Shown here piece by piece: positions 22,420 to 30,327 of a stretch of 42,898 nucleotides of DNA (position 1 is the first letter of the stretch; each line of letters begins with the position of its first letter). The DNA comes from an uncultured Lachnospiraceae bacterium. GTDB taxonomy: Bacteria > Bacillota > Clostridia > Lachnospirales > Lachnospiraceae. The notes beneath the pieces were generated by a model that saw nothing but the letters and a program-made list of their open reading frames with translations, did no database searches and was not told the DNA's origin. The position numbers and the translations under genes are program-made. Where the stretch lies: positions 1-42,898 of the forward strand of contig CANRGB010000011.1 in NCBI GenBank assembly GCA_947630005.1. The letters are read 5' to 3'.

Positions 22420-24510
22420 TCAGACTCCCTGAATCGCGTTCTTTGCCGCCACATAACCATAATACATGGCCATGGAATGAGAGACTCCCTTCAGGGTGAT
22501 CGGGTATTCCGCCGCAAAGCGGCTGCCCTGAATGTTGCCCGCCACATAGAGACCTGGTATCACATTTCGATTGGCATCAAAGGTATGGCAGTCTTCATCT
22601 GACTCAAGGCCGCTCGTGATGACAAGCAGCAGCGCACACTCGAATTTATCCGCATAGTACGGCGCCTTGTTCAGAGGCCACAGGCGGGAAGATACTTTTC
22701 CGAAATCTTCATCCACACCCTTCTCCGCAAGCTCATTATAGCGCTGGATAGAGGCAAGCGCCGTCTTCTGCGCCTGTTCATCGTCCGGATAAATCTTCTC
22801 CACAAGTTCTTCAAGCGTATCCGCCTTGATACAGCGGCCATCCGCGATTGCAGCCTCAAGCTGATATGGACTCTTGTAATTCCGGTAAGTCTGGTTATTC
22901 GCCGGACCTTCCTCAGCGCTTGCGTAATCCTCAAAATAGCAGGCTCCGCCGTGTGCGGCCGGCATATACGGAAGCTGTTCCGGCCAGTTCGCGTCGAAAA
23001 TCTGCCAGGACTGACGTCCTTTCTGGAGCTCAATCTGATTCTCGACCTGCTGCCCCGGAAGATCTTCGTTCATAAAGCGGCGCCCGTTCAGGTCAAGATT
23101 CAGGAATCCCGCATTACCCATAACGCCGACGCCTTCAAGATCCGCGCCACCGCCCATGTGGTGGATCATCGGCGCATGATCCTGCTGTACCTGCGCTCCG
23201 ACCCACATGCCAAGCTTGATTCCGTCGCCCTGATTCGTCATGTTGCCTTCCACATCCACGTTTGTGAACATGCGGACGATACCATTTTCAATGACATCCG
23301 GGCAGAAATGGCGGACCATCGCCTCATTCTGGGAATAATCGCCGGTAGCCATGATCACGCCTTTGGCCGCCGTGATCTTCAGATAAGAGCCTGTCTCGGC
23401 GTTGCGCACATACGCGCCCACACAGCGCCCGTCTTCCATAATCAGTTTCTCCGCAAAGTGTCCGTAACGCGCATCCACGTTTCCGGTAGCAATCGCCGCC
23501 TCCATATTCGCGTTGAACGTCACCGCCTGGCTCGGCTTGAATTCAACGGAAGTCGGATAGCAGGGGAACATCTCTTTTGTCCAGTCGTAATGCTCCGGAA
23601 GCGGATGGAAGATCGGAATCAGGAAGTCGTCCGCATTCTCATCCGGTATCGGGGAACGCGTCTCCTCCGCATAGTACAGATGGTCATCCGCTTCTACCCA
23701 CCAGTCGAAGACTTCTCCGATATTGTTCGCCCATTTGCTGATGATCGCACGTTTTACTTTGTAGCAAGATTCTTTCATATGGAAATCAACCATCTCATTA
23801 ATCTGTTCCGGCGTCCATGTATCACGTCCCCACCTCGCCTGCACTTTTCCGTTGATGACCGCATACTCACCGCTGCGGCACTGCGGGCCGGAAGCCTTAT
23901 CGATCGCGATGACTGACGCGCCCTCCTCCGCGGCGCTCCTGCAGGCTGCCACACCGGCTACTCCGCAGCCGATCACAAGAATATCTGCTATAAGCTCTTC
24001 TTCCACCATATCATCCGTAATTTCCGGTTCCGTGCCAAGCCAGTCTTCTTCAGAAGCGGCTGCTTCCGTTTCTCCTGCGGGCGCAGCGGCAGCCTCGCCC
24101 TTTGCCTGTGCGATACAGTCCGCGGCAGCTTCTCTGACTGCCTTTGTCGTGATGCTCGCCCCGGATACGCCGTCAATCTCCGCAGACTGCGCGTCAAGAA
24201 TCATCTGCTTCAGTTCGTCCGCCGCGGCCTGCCCGATATCGGGCGTCTCGTTCGACACATCAAGAACGACATCCGTGATGCTTGTCTCGTCGAAAGTCAT
24301 CGTCACAGTCACTTCACCCATGCCAGCCGCGGTGGCAGTATATGTACCGGGAGTGTAGACCGCTTCCGCAGCGTGTGCGACAGACGCACTGCTTCCGCCG
24401 GGAATCCCAAAGACACTCGCCGCGGCTATGCCAAGCGCGCCCGCCGCGGTTCCTTTCAGGAAATCACGCCGGGAAATCCCAGGCATTGCTTCACTTGTTT
24501 TCTTACTCAT
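22420..24510 (-). CDS. Tat-exported flavinylated FAD/FMN reductase (fumarate/urocanate reductase family)
   Basis: 696 residues. The twin-arginine signal SRRDFLKG at 13-20 is followed by a hydrophobic stretch, so the enzyme is exported. Residues about 50-135 form an FMN-binding domain with DGVSGASI (113-120), the motif flavinylated by ApbE. An acidic Ala-rich linker leads to an FAD Rossmann motif (GCGVAGVAACRSA, about 181-193) and a fumarate reductase-like flavoprotein domain ending GLYVAGNIQGSRFAAEYP. Relatives use host or dietary compounds such as urocanate, cinnamates or fumarate as extracellular electron acceptors. The substrate here is unknown. It is divergent from a MarR regulator. Confidence 0.9.
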   Translation of the reverse strand: MSKKTSEAMPGISRRDFLKGTAAGALGIAAASVFGIPGGSSASVAHAAEAVYTPGTYTATAAGMGEVTVTMTFDETSITDVVLDVSNETPDIGQAAADELKQMILDAQSAEIDGVSGASITTKAVREAAADCIAQAKGEAAAAPAGETEAAASEEDWLGTEPEITDDMVEEELIADILVIGCGVAGVAACRSAAEEGASVIAIDKASGPQCRSGEYAVINGKVQARWGRDTWTPEQINEMVDFHMKESCYKVKRAIISKWANNIGEVFDWWVEADDHLYYAEETRSPIPDENADDFLIPIFHPLPEHYDWTKEMFPCYPTSVEFKPSQAVTFNANMEAAIATGNVDARYGHFAEKLIMEDGRCVGAYVRNAETGSYLKITAAKGVIMATGDYSQNEAMVRHFCPDVIENGIVRMFTNVDVEGNMTNQGDGIKLGMWVGAQVQQDHAPMIHHMGGGADLEGVGVMGNAGFLNLDLNGRRFMNEDLPGQQVENQIELQKGRQSWQIFDANWPEQLPYMPAAHGGACYFEDYASAEEGPANNQTYRNYKSPYQLEAAIADGRCIKADTLEELVEKIYPDDEQAQKTALASIQRYNELAEKGVDEDFGKVSSRLWPLNKAPYYADKFECALLLVITSGLESDEDCHTFDANRNVIPGLYVAGNIQGSRFAAEYPITLKGVSHSMAMYYGYVAAKNAIQGV

Positions 24511-24604
24511 AAAAATCTCCTTTCATTTATTATAAAAGCCCAGTCTCCATGCATAACCGTGAGCTTTTATTCATGGTGCTGCCGGGCATGCCCGGTATGA
24601 AAGT

Positions 24605-24620
24605 TTAGTTTACTAAGTAA
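24605..24620. promoter_or_regulatory. Candidate MarR operator at the reductase start site
   Basis: Two overlapping palindromes, TTAGT-TT-ACTAA (24605-24616) and TTACT-A-AGTAA (24610-24620), lie just downstream of the reductase -10 box, where a bound repressor would block transcription. TTAG..CTAA half-sites are typical of MarR-family operators. Confidence 0.6.
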
Positions 24621-24624
24621 TTTT

Positions 24625-24653
24625 ATAATATCTTTACCTTTCAGGAATGTCAA
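24625..24653 (-). promoter_or_regulatory. Promoter of the exported reductase gene
   Basis: On the minus strand TTGACA (24648-24653), a 17-bp spacer and TATTAT (24625-24630). The leader is about 100 nt and ends in an AAAGGAGA ribosome site. Confidence 0.82.
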
Positions 24654-24669
24654 GGAAATTAAAAGAGAA

Positions 24670-24698
24670 TTGACATTTTTTTGAATCCTCTATACAAT
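24670..24698 (+). promoter_or_regulatory. Promoter of the marR gene
   Basis: TTGACA (24670-24675), a 17-bp spacer and TACAAT (24693-24698), back to back with the reductase promoter, with 16 bp between the -35 boxes. The 120-nt leader (24705-24824) contains a GCCCGC-GCT-GCGGGC hairpin and a larger GAAAGC/GCTTTC stem but no other gene. Confidence 0.82.
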
Positions 24699-24824
24699 GA
24701 TTTTCACTGTAAACGACCATGCCCGCGCTGCGGGCAACATCATGAATGAAAGCTCTTCGGATCGCTCCGTGCCTTTGGCACTCCCACGGTCCTTGCTTTC
24801 ATAGCAGAATGGAGATGTGCTGTA

Positions 24825-25277
24825 ATGACTACAACTCATAAAATCAATTTATCTGATTCCGCAGGCCGCTATATCAGCAAACTGTCCAATCTGATCCGCA
24901 GACGTCTGATCTATGCCACTGCCAGTCATGACATTACCGCAAAAGAAGGCCTTGCGCTCCTGTTCCTTATCTCCCAGTACTCTGAGGGCCGCAATGTCTA
25001 CCAGAAGGATATCGAAAATGAATACAGCATCCGTCCTTCGACCGCCACACAGCTCTTAAAACGGATGGAGAAAAACGGGCTGGTTCAGAGGGTTCCTGAC
25101 CCTTCCGACAGCCGGCTGAAAAAAATTATTGTCGCCGATAAGGCGCTCGCCTGTCAGAATGAACTGCAAAGAGAACTGATTGCGGCAGAAGAAAAACTGA
25201 TCGATCAGATACCTCAGGAAAAACTGGATATTTTTATCGAAGTTATACAGCAGATGCTGAAAAACATGAGCCGGTAA
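24825..25277 (+). CDS. MarR-family transcriptional regulator
   Basis: 150 residues with the MarR winged-helix layout: helical N-terminus, a recognition region around IRPSTATQLLKRMEKNGLV and the wing DPSDSRLKKII. It is divergent from the Tat-exported reductase and very likely controls it through the palindrome at 24605-24620. An aromatic or carboxylic substrate of the reductase would be a natural ligand, but that is inference. A GGAG site lies upstream. No obvious autoregulatory palindrome overlaps its own -35/-10 boxes. Confidence 0.9.
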   Translation: MTTTHKINLSDSAGRYISKLSNLIRRRLIYATASHDITAKEGLALLFLISQYSEGRNVYQKDIENEYSIRPSTATQLLKRMEKNGLVQRVPDPSDSRLKKIIVADKALACQNELQRELIAAEEKLIDQIPQEKLDIFIEVIQQMLKNMSR

Positions 25278-25337
25278 TCTTAATCGCCGTTGTTCACTCC
25301 AGGCTGTGCACACAGGAACGCTTCGCAGTACAAAATC

Positions 25338-25397
25338 GTCTGCGCGGCCCACATGCTGCGTCAGCCGCTGACTTTCTTACACGGGCCTGCGCACAAA
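25338..25397 (+). repeat. Dispersed intergenic repeat, copy A
   Basis: The segment beginning CGTCTGCGCGGCC and ending near GGGCCTGCGCA is clearly related to the reverse complement of 31248-31309 and, in its first part, to 37197-37238. Confidence 0.75.
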
Positions 25398-25403
25398 CAG
25401 AAA

Positions 25404-25438
25404 CATGCCCCACAAATGCGGAGCATGCCTGTCTTTTT
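25404..25438 (+). terminator. Probable terminator after marR
   Basis: CATGCCCC pairs with GGAGCATG with one mismatch (25404-25427), followed by CCTGTCTTTTT. Confidence 0.55.
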
Positions 25439-25528
25439 CATTTGAAAGCAATCATCTGCTGTTTTATAAAAGCTTCCCGCTTCAGCGCCAGGCGCATGAA
25501 AATACGGCCGCGAAGGCGGGCATGAGGG

Positions 25529-25678
25529 CTACTGCTGTATATTTGTCTCCGTCTCCCAGACAAGCTCCTGCGCTGCCTCCTGCGCGGCTCTGTGCTGGGC
25601 TGTCGCAAAGACGAAGAAAAAGAAAATCGTGACCACACACGCCAGAATTCCAACGATTTTAAATCCAATACCTTTCAT
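25529..25678 (-). CDS. 49-residue single-span membrane protein
   Basis: A small frame with GGAG 11 nt upstream of its ATG. It starts MKGIGFKIVGILACVVTIFF, forms one membrane helix to about residue 26 and ends in a helical hydrophilic segment (QHRAAQEAAQELVWETE). It lies 76 bp downstream of copA in the same direction, so it is probably the last gene of the copper operon. I do not recognise its family. Metal-binding residues are scarce (one Cys, one His). Confidence 0.6.
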   Translation of the reverse strand: MKGIGFKIVGILACVVTIFFFFVFATAQHRAAQEAAQELVWETETNIQQ

Positions 25679-25754
25679 CTGCGTTTATTCTCCTTCGGAT
25701 TATGACCGGAAGCAGCGCTTCACACAATGCACAGAAAAGTCTCAGATCAGCCGC

Positions 25755-25964
25755 TTACGCGACTTCTTTCACCTTGTAATCCTTGTCCTCGACCGCTTTT
25801 ACAAGCACCGCGTCGTCAACGGCCTTCGCAAGCTTTACAACCGCCGTACCCGCCGTATGGCTCACAACTGCCTCCGTAACCCCGTCAACTGCCTCAAGCG
25901 CTTTCTTTACTGCCATCTCGCAGTGTCCGCACATCATGCCTTCAATTTTCATTGTCTTTTCCAT
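25755..25964 (-). CDS. Possible separately translated CopZ-like chaperone inside copA
   Basis: An in-frame ATG at 25964 within copA is preceded 9 nt away by AAGGAG (plus-strand 25974-25979). Translation from it would give a 69-residue HMA domain with GMMCGHC, the size of the copper chaperone CopZ, while the longer product carries the same domain as a C-terminal extension. The preceding Lys-rich linker (KKSKKKKESK) looks like a former intergenic region. Whether one or both products are made cannot be told from sequence. Confidence 0.45.
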   Translation of the reverse strand: MEKTMKIEGMMCGHCEMAVKKALEAVDGVTEAVVSHTAGTAVVKLAKAVDDAVLVKAVEDKDYKVKEVA

Positions 25965-28283
25965 TGTCTTGCTCTCCTTTTTCTTTTTTGATTTTTTTAC
26001 AGCTTTATCATATTTTGTGCTACGAATGTCAAACAGATTCAGACGCAGCGCATTGCTGACCACACAAAAACTCGACAGTCCCATCGCCGCCGCTCCGAAC
26101 ATCGGATTCAGCTTCCATCCGAATATCGGAATCCAGATGCCTGCCGCCAGCGGTATGCCGATTGTATTGTAGATAAACGCCCAGAACAAATTTTCGTGAA
26201 TGTTTCTCAGAACCGCGCGGCTTAGGCGGATCGCCGCCGGGACATCCGCCAGACTGCTCTTCATAAGAACGACATCCGCCGCGTCCACCGCGACGTCCGT
26301 ACCGGCTCCGATTGCGATTCCGATATCGGCCCGCGTCAGCGCGGGGGCGTCGTTGATGCCGTCTCCGACCATGATCACCTTTCCCTGCTCTTTCAGACGG
26401 CGGATCTGTTCTTCCTTGCCGGACGGGAGTACATTCGCGATAATTTCGTCAACTCCGGCCTGCGCGCCGATCGCCCGCGCCGTCTTCTCATGGTCGCCGG
26501 TCAGCATGACCACATGGATTCCCATTTTCTTCAGCTCGCTGATTGCCTGCGGACTGTCCTCCTTGATCACATCCGCCACGGCGATGCAGCCAAGCAGCGA
26601 GTCTCCCTCCGTAAAGTACAGAGGAGTCTTTCCCTCACCGGCAAGCTGTTCCGCCTGCCGCTGCATCTGAGCCGATATCACGGCAGAGCCGCGGATAAAT
26701 TCCGCCTTGCCTCCGGCGATCCTTTTCCCGTCCAGAACAGCGGAAAGTCCGTTGCCCGGCACCGCCTGGAACTCTTCCGTCTCACGAATGCGCACCTGCC
26801 GGTCCGCCGCGCAGGCAATCACCGCCTTTGCGAGCGGGTGTTCGCTCTTTCCTTCCAATGCCGCCGCGACAGAGAGCAGCCGCTCTTCCGTCACGCCTTC
26901 GGCCGGCAGCAGATCTGTCACCTTCGGCTCACCCTGCGTGATCGTCCCCGTCTTGTCAAAGACGACGATCTCCGCCTTGCCGGTCTCCTCAAGCGAAACC
27001 GCATTCTTAAAGAGAATACCGTTCTTCGCGCCCATCCCGTTTCCTACCATGATGGCAACCGGCGTCGCAAGTCCGAGCGCACACGGACAGCTGATCACGA
27101 GCACGGAGATGCCGCGCGCCAGCGCAAACGCAAAGCTCTCGCCGGCAAGCAGCCAGCAGGCCGCGGCGATCACGGCGATCGTGATGACGACCGGCACGAA
27201 CACGCCGGATACCTTATCGGCGACTTTCGCGATCGGGGCTTTTGTAGCCGCCGCGTCGCTGACCATCTGGATGATCTGGGAAAGCGTCGTGTCCTCGCCC
27301 ACGCGCAGCGCCTCACAGGTAAGAAACCCCTCCTGGTTGATCGTCGCCGCGGACACCTGATCGCCCTCGGTCTTGTCGACCGGGATGCTTTCGCCGGTCA
27401 GAGCCGCCTCATTCACCGCGCCGCTCCCCTTTACCACAATACCGTCCACCGGTATATTCTCACCGGGACGCACCACAAAGAGATCGCCCTTTTTGACCTG
27501 CTCGATCGGCACAACCTGTTCCTGTCCGTCAATCAGAAGCGTCGCGTTCTTCGGCGCGAGCTTCATCAGACTCTTCAGCGCATCCGTCGTGCGTCCCTTG
27601 GAGTAAGCCTCCAGCGTCTTTCCGACTGTGATCAAAGCGAGGATCACTGCCGCCGACTCAAAATACAGATCATGCAGATACTGGTGCACCAGCTCCATAT
27701 CCCCGTTCGTCTGAGCGCCCGTCATCCGGAACAGAATCACCGTGCTGTAGGCGAAAGCCGCGCCCGAGCCGAGCGACACCAGCGTATCCATATTCGGGGC
27801 GCGGTGGATCAGCCCGCGGAACCCGCTGATAAAAAACTTCTGATTGATCACCATCACCGTGATTGCAAGAAGCATCTGCGCAAGCGCAAGCGCCATCATA
27901 TTTCCCGCAAAAAACGAGGGAAGCGGCCAGCCCCACATCATATGTCCCATCGAAATGTACATCAGAGCCGCGGAAAATACGACCGAAAAGATCAGTCTCC
28001 GGATCATCTTCGGAGTCTCGTGGTCTTCCAGATCCTCCGCGCTCCCGGCGCTTCCTGCTTTCCCCGCGGCAGATCCGGCGTTTTCGCCTTTTCTGGCCGC
28101 GTGATATCCCGCTTTTTCCACAGCGCTGATGATCTCCGCCGCGGAAGCGGTTCCTTCCACGCCCATCGAATTCGTCAGCAGGCTGACGGAAACTGAAGTC
28201 ACCCCCGGCACATGCGAGACTGCCTTTTCCACGCGCGCGCTGCACGCCGCGCAGCTCATACCTGTTACCTGATACTGTTCCAC
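25755..28283 (-). CDS. copA: Copper-exporting P1B-type ATPase with N- and C-terminal metal-binding domains
   Basis: 842 residues from a GTG start at 28283, chosen because AAGGGA lies 6 nt upstream and the first domain begins correctly. Order: N-terminal HMA domain with GMSCAACS, a Gly/Ala/Ser linker, transmembrane region with the CPC ion motif (SCPCALGLATP), phosphorylation site DKTGT, TGD and GDGINDAP motifs, and a C-terminal HMA domain (about 774-842) with GMMCGHC. A C-terminal HMA is unusual. It follows csoR by 96 bp and shares its Cu-responsive promoter. It exports Cu(I) across the membrane. Confidence 0.95.
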   Translation of the reverse strand: MEQYQVTGMSCAACSARVEKAVSHVPGVTSVSVSLLTNSMGVEGTASAAEIISAVEKAGYHAARKGENAGSAAGKAGSAGSAEDLEDHETPKMIRRLIFSVVFSAALMYISMGHMMWGWPLPSFFAGNMMALALAQMLLAITVMVINQKFFISGFRGLIHRAPNMDTLVSLGSGAAFAYSTVILFRMTGAQTNGDMELVHQYLHDLYFESAAVILALITVGKTLEAYSKGRTTDALKSLMKLAPKNATLLIDGQEQVVPIEQVKKGDLFVVRPGENIPVDGIVVKGSGAVNEAALTGESIPVDKTEGDQVSAATINQEGFLTCEALRVGEDTTLSQIIQMVSDAAATKAPIAKVADKVSGVFVPVVITIAVIAAACWLLAGESFAFALARGISVLVISCPCALGLATPVAIMVGNGMGAKNGILFKNAVSLEETGKAEIVVFDKTGTITQGEPKVTDLLPAEGVTEERLLSVAAALEGKSEHPLAKAVIACAADRQVRIRETEEFQAVPGNGLSAVLDGKRIAGGKAEFIRGSAVISAQMQRQAEQLAGEGKTPLYFTEGDSLLGCIAVADVIKEDSPQAISELKKMGIHVVMLTGDHEKTARAIGAQAGVDEIIANVLPSGKEEQIRRLKEQGKVIMVGDGINDAPALTRADIGIAIGAGTDVAVDAADVVLMKSSLADVPAAIRLSRAVLRNIHENLFWAFIYNTIGIPLAAGIWIPIFGWKLNPMFGAAAMGLSSFCVVSNALRLNLFDIRSTKYDKAVKKSKKKKESKTMEKTMKIEGMMCGHCEMAVKKALEAVDGVTEAVVSHTAGTAVVKLAKAVDDAVLVKAVEDKDYKVKEVA

Positions 28284-28379
28284 AATTTTTCCCTTCTTTC
28301 CATAAACATCCGCTCCCGCACAGAATCCGGAAACGGGTCTGCCACATGCGGAGGCATTTTTTCCTATCAAATGACAACT

Positions 28380-28751
28380 TCACTTCATCAGCTTCATCAT
28401 CGTCCGGACCAACTCGTCGATAACCTCATCCTTCCCCGCGCGGATATCCTCCGCCACGCAGGTGCGGATATGGTTTGCCAGCAGAATCTTATTGAAACTG
28501 TTCAGCGCCGCCTGGATCGCGGACACCTGGATCAGAATATCCGGGCAGTAGGCGTCCTCATCCACCATCCGCCTGATCCCCCGTACCTGTCCCTCGATCC
28601 GGTTCAGACGGTGCATCATATCTTTGTATTCTTCCTCCGTCCTCTTCTTCTTCCTCCCGCACCCGCAGCAGCCTGCTTCTCCTCCGGAGCAGGCAGGACA
28701 GTCATCCAAAGTTTCCTCTCTGATCTTCTCTGTGTCCGCGTCCCTATCCAT
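28380..28751 (-). CDS. csoR: CsoR-family copper-sensing repressor
   Basis: 123 residues. The core (HRLNRIEGQVRGIRRMV, then AYCPDIL and NHIRTC) has the Cys...His-x3-Cys Cu(I) site of CsoR. An N-terminal extension of about 35 residues carries five Cys (CPAC, CCGC) before a KKKR run, which is unusual. The start at 28751 has a GGGGAAGG site. It is the first gene of the copper operon, and a perfect palindrome lies in its promoter spacer, so it should repress itself and copA until Cu(I) binds. Confidence 0.93.
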   Translation of the reverse strand: MDRDADTEKIREETLDDCPACSGGEAGCCGCGRKKKRTEEEYKDMMHRLNRIEGQVRGIRRMVDEDAYCPDILIQVSAIQAALNSFNKILLANHIRTCVAEDIRAGKDEVIDELVRTMMKLMK

Positions 28752-28776
28752 AGCCTTCCCCTTTTCGTTTTTCTTG

Positions 28777-28805
28777 ATTATATACCCCACAGGGGTATAT
28801 GTCAA
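28777..28805 (-). promoter_or_regulatory. Consensus promoter of csoR-copA
   Basis: On the minus strand TTGACA (28800-28805), exactly 17 bp, then TATAAT (28777-28782): a full sigma-A consensus. Confidence 0.9.
28780..28800. promoter_or_regulatory. CsoR operator
   Basis: Perfect palindrome ATATACCCC-ACA-GGGGTATAT filling the promoter spacer. ACCCC/GGGGT half-sites are the known CsoR recognition pattern. Confidence 0.88.
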
Positions 28806-28902
28806 GAGGCGGACAAAAAGTTATGCGCAGAACAGCAAACGCGGGAATTACAGCCGCACAGCCGCCAATTTTTTTTAAAAATAAAAAACTTAAAAAAAGT
28901 GC

Positions 28903-28931
28903 TTGACTTTTTCTGACAAATGAGATATAGT
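28903..28931 (+). promoter_or_regulatory. Promoter of tRNA-Glu
   Basis: TTGACT (28903-28908), 17-bp spacer, TATAGT (28926-28931), ending 11 bp before the tRNA. Confidence 0.8.
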
Positions 28932-28942
28932 ATCGAGCGTAA

Positions 28943-29014
28943 GGTTCGTTGGTCAAGGGGTTAAGACGCCGCCCTCTCACGGCGGAAACACGAGTTCGAT
29001 TCTCGTACGAACTG
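28943..29014 (+). tRNA. tRNA-Glu, anticodon CTC
   Basis: 72 nt forming a complete cloverleaf: acceptor GGTTCGT/ACGAACT (first pair G-U), anticodon stem CCGCC/GGCGG with loop CTCTCAC reading GAG codons, and T-arm ACGAG-TTCGATT-CTCGT. The CCA end is not encoded. It stands alone between its own promoter and terminator. Confidence 0.93.
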
Positions 29015-29020
29015 CTTTTT

Positions 29021-29062
29021 AACTGTTCTGTCGCTGAGCAATCAGCCACAGAGCAGTTTTTT
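29021..29062 (+). terminator. Terminator after tRNA-Glu
   Basis: AACTGTTCTGT pairs with ACAGAGCAGTT over 11 bp (29021-29031 with 29048-29058), followed by a T run. Confidence 0.85.
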
Positions 29063-29117
29063 GTTTTGCAGTTTTTTGTTTTTCAATTTTTTATTTTGCA
29101 CGACGGGAGGAATCATT

Positions 29118-30083
29118 ATGTCTCTGGTCGATCTCCATGTCCATTCCAGCAAGTCGGACGGCACATTAAGCCCTTCCGCTCTGACGGCCCACGCGGCCGC
29201 GGCCGGACTTCGCGCCTACGCCCTCACTGACCACGACAACACGGACGGACTTGAAGAAGCGCTGTCCGCTGCCGCCCGGTACGGGATCGAGGTAGTTCCC
29301 GGCATCGAATTTTCCACAGAATACTTTGGCAGAGATATTCATATTATCGGCCTTGACGCCGATTTTAAACATCCTGATTTCGCGGCTCAGATCCGTTTTT
29401 ACCGCGAAGAGCGCTTCCGCAGAAATCTCAGGATGATACGGAAGATGGCGGAGGACGGAATCGACATTTCTTATGAGCAGATGACTGCCTCCTTCGGGAA
29501 AACGGTATGGACGAGAGCCCACTTTGCCCGCTATCTGGCAGAGCACGGCTATGTCTCCGGCATAGAGGAGGCTTTTTTGACCTTCATCGGGGACGACTGC
29601 AGATATTTCGTCCCGCGGGACAAGGTCAGCCCGTTTGCGGTCACGAGGCTGCTCCGCCGGTATCACGGCATTCCGATCCTCGCCCACCCATTGCTGTACC
29701 ATCTTTCCGACAGGGAGCTCCGCCTGCTGATCATACGCCTGAAAGCGGAGGGCCTGATCGGGATTGAGGTCTACTACTCGCTTCATACAAAGGAACAGGA
29801 AGACTATCTCCTGTCCATTGCCGATGAATATGACCTGCTCCCGGGGGGAGGTTCTGATTTTCACGGTTCCAACAAGCCGGATATCCGCATCGGCGCCGGA
29901 CATGGGAATCTGCACATTCCCTATTCCGTTCTCGAAAATCTGCGCGCGGAAGCATCACGCGGCGATGATTCTCCGGTTCCTGATACCCGCCGCGAAAGCA
30001 TCCGGCTTCCTGATGTTGCGCATGACACCGCAGACTGCCCCGCCCTGCGGGATATTATTATGGAAGAAAGGAGTTCCTCATGA
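29118..30083 (+). CDS. PHP-domain phosphoesterase (YciV/RNase AM-like)
   Basis: 321 residues with the PHP metal-binding motifs DLHVHSSKSDG, LTDHDNTDG, VPGIEFS, AHPLLYH and GSDFHG. Proteins of this subfamily hydrolyse 3',5'-nucleotide bisphosphates such as pAp or trim 5' ends of RNA. GGGAGG lies 7 nt upstream of the ATG. The C-terminal 40 residues are hydrophilic and low in conservation. The stop overlaps the next start by 4 bp, linking it to a small acidic protein and probably to the HAD gene downstream. Confidence 0.88.
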   Translation: MSLVDLHVHSSKSDGTLSPSALTAHAAAAGLRAYALTDHDNTDGLEEALSAAARYGIEVVPGIEFSTEYFGRDIHIIGLDADFKHPDFAAQIRFYREERFRRNLRMIRKMAEDGIDISYEQMTASFGKTVWTRAHFARYLAEHGYVSGIEEAFLTFIGDDCRYFVPRDKVSPFAVTRLLRRYHGIPILAHPLLYHLSDRELRLLIIRLKAEGLIGIEVYYSLHTKEQEDYLLSIADEYDLLPGGGSDFHGSNKPDIRIGAGHGNLHIPYSVLENLRAEASRGDDSPVPDTRRESIRLPDVAHDTADCPALRDIIMEERSSS

Positions 30084-30277
30084 CATTCCGCGAACGATTT
30101 ATGAGGCATGAAACTGAATTTGACGAGATTTTTGATCTGACCGACAAGTGGGGATTCAGCGACGATCCGCGCACTCTCCGCGAATACCTCGGGCTCACCG
30201 CCGAGGAGGAGGACGTATGGATCAGTGAAAGTGACGAGGCTCTTGAAGAGCTTCTGGTAAAGGAACGCGGTTCTTAA
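30080..30277 (+). CDS. Small acidic protein coupled to the PHP phosphoesterase
   Basis: 65 residues, strongly acidic (EEEDVWISESDEALEELL), starting at an ATGA overlap with the PHP gene and preceded by AAGGAG. The N-terminal half (RERFMRHETEFDEIFDLTD) is predicted helical. I recognise no family. The tight coupling suggests it acts with the phosphoesterase or is made in a fixed ratio to it. Confidence 0.7.
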   Translation: MTFRERFMRHETEFDEIFDLTDKWGFSDDPRTLREYLGLTAEEEDVWISESDEALEELLVKERGS

Positions 30278-30327
30278 GCCAAAGGACCGCCCTTATAATT
30301 TTTGAAAATACGAAAGGAACAGCTGAC

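Noticed and set aside
25438-25668. 76-codon frame opposite or overlapping the small membrane protein
   Set aside because: Arg/Ser-rich and without a ribosome site; the 49-codon frame at 25529-25678 has a proper start, ribosome site and membrane helix.
26490-28196. Plus-strand open frame of 568 codons
   Set aside because: It is the antisense shadow of copA; composition is Arg/His-rich and no motif is present.
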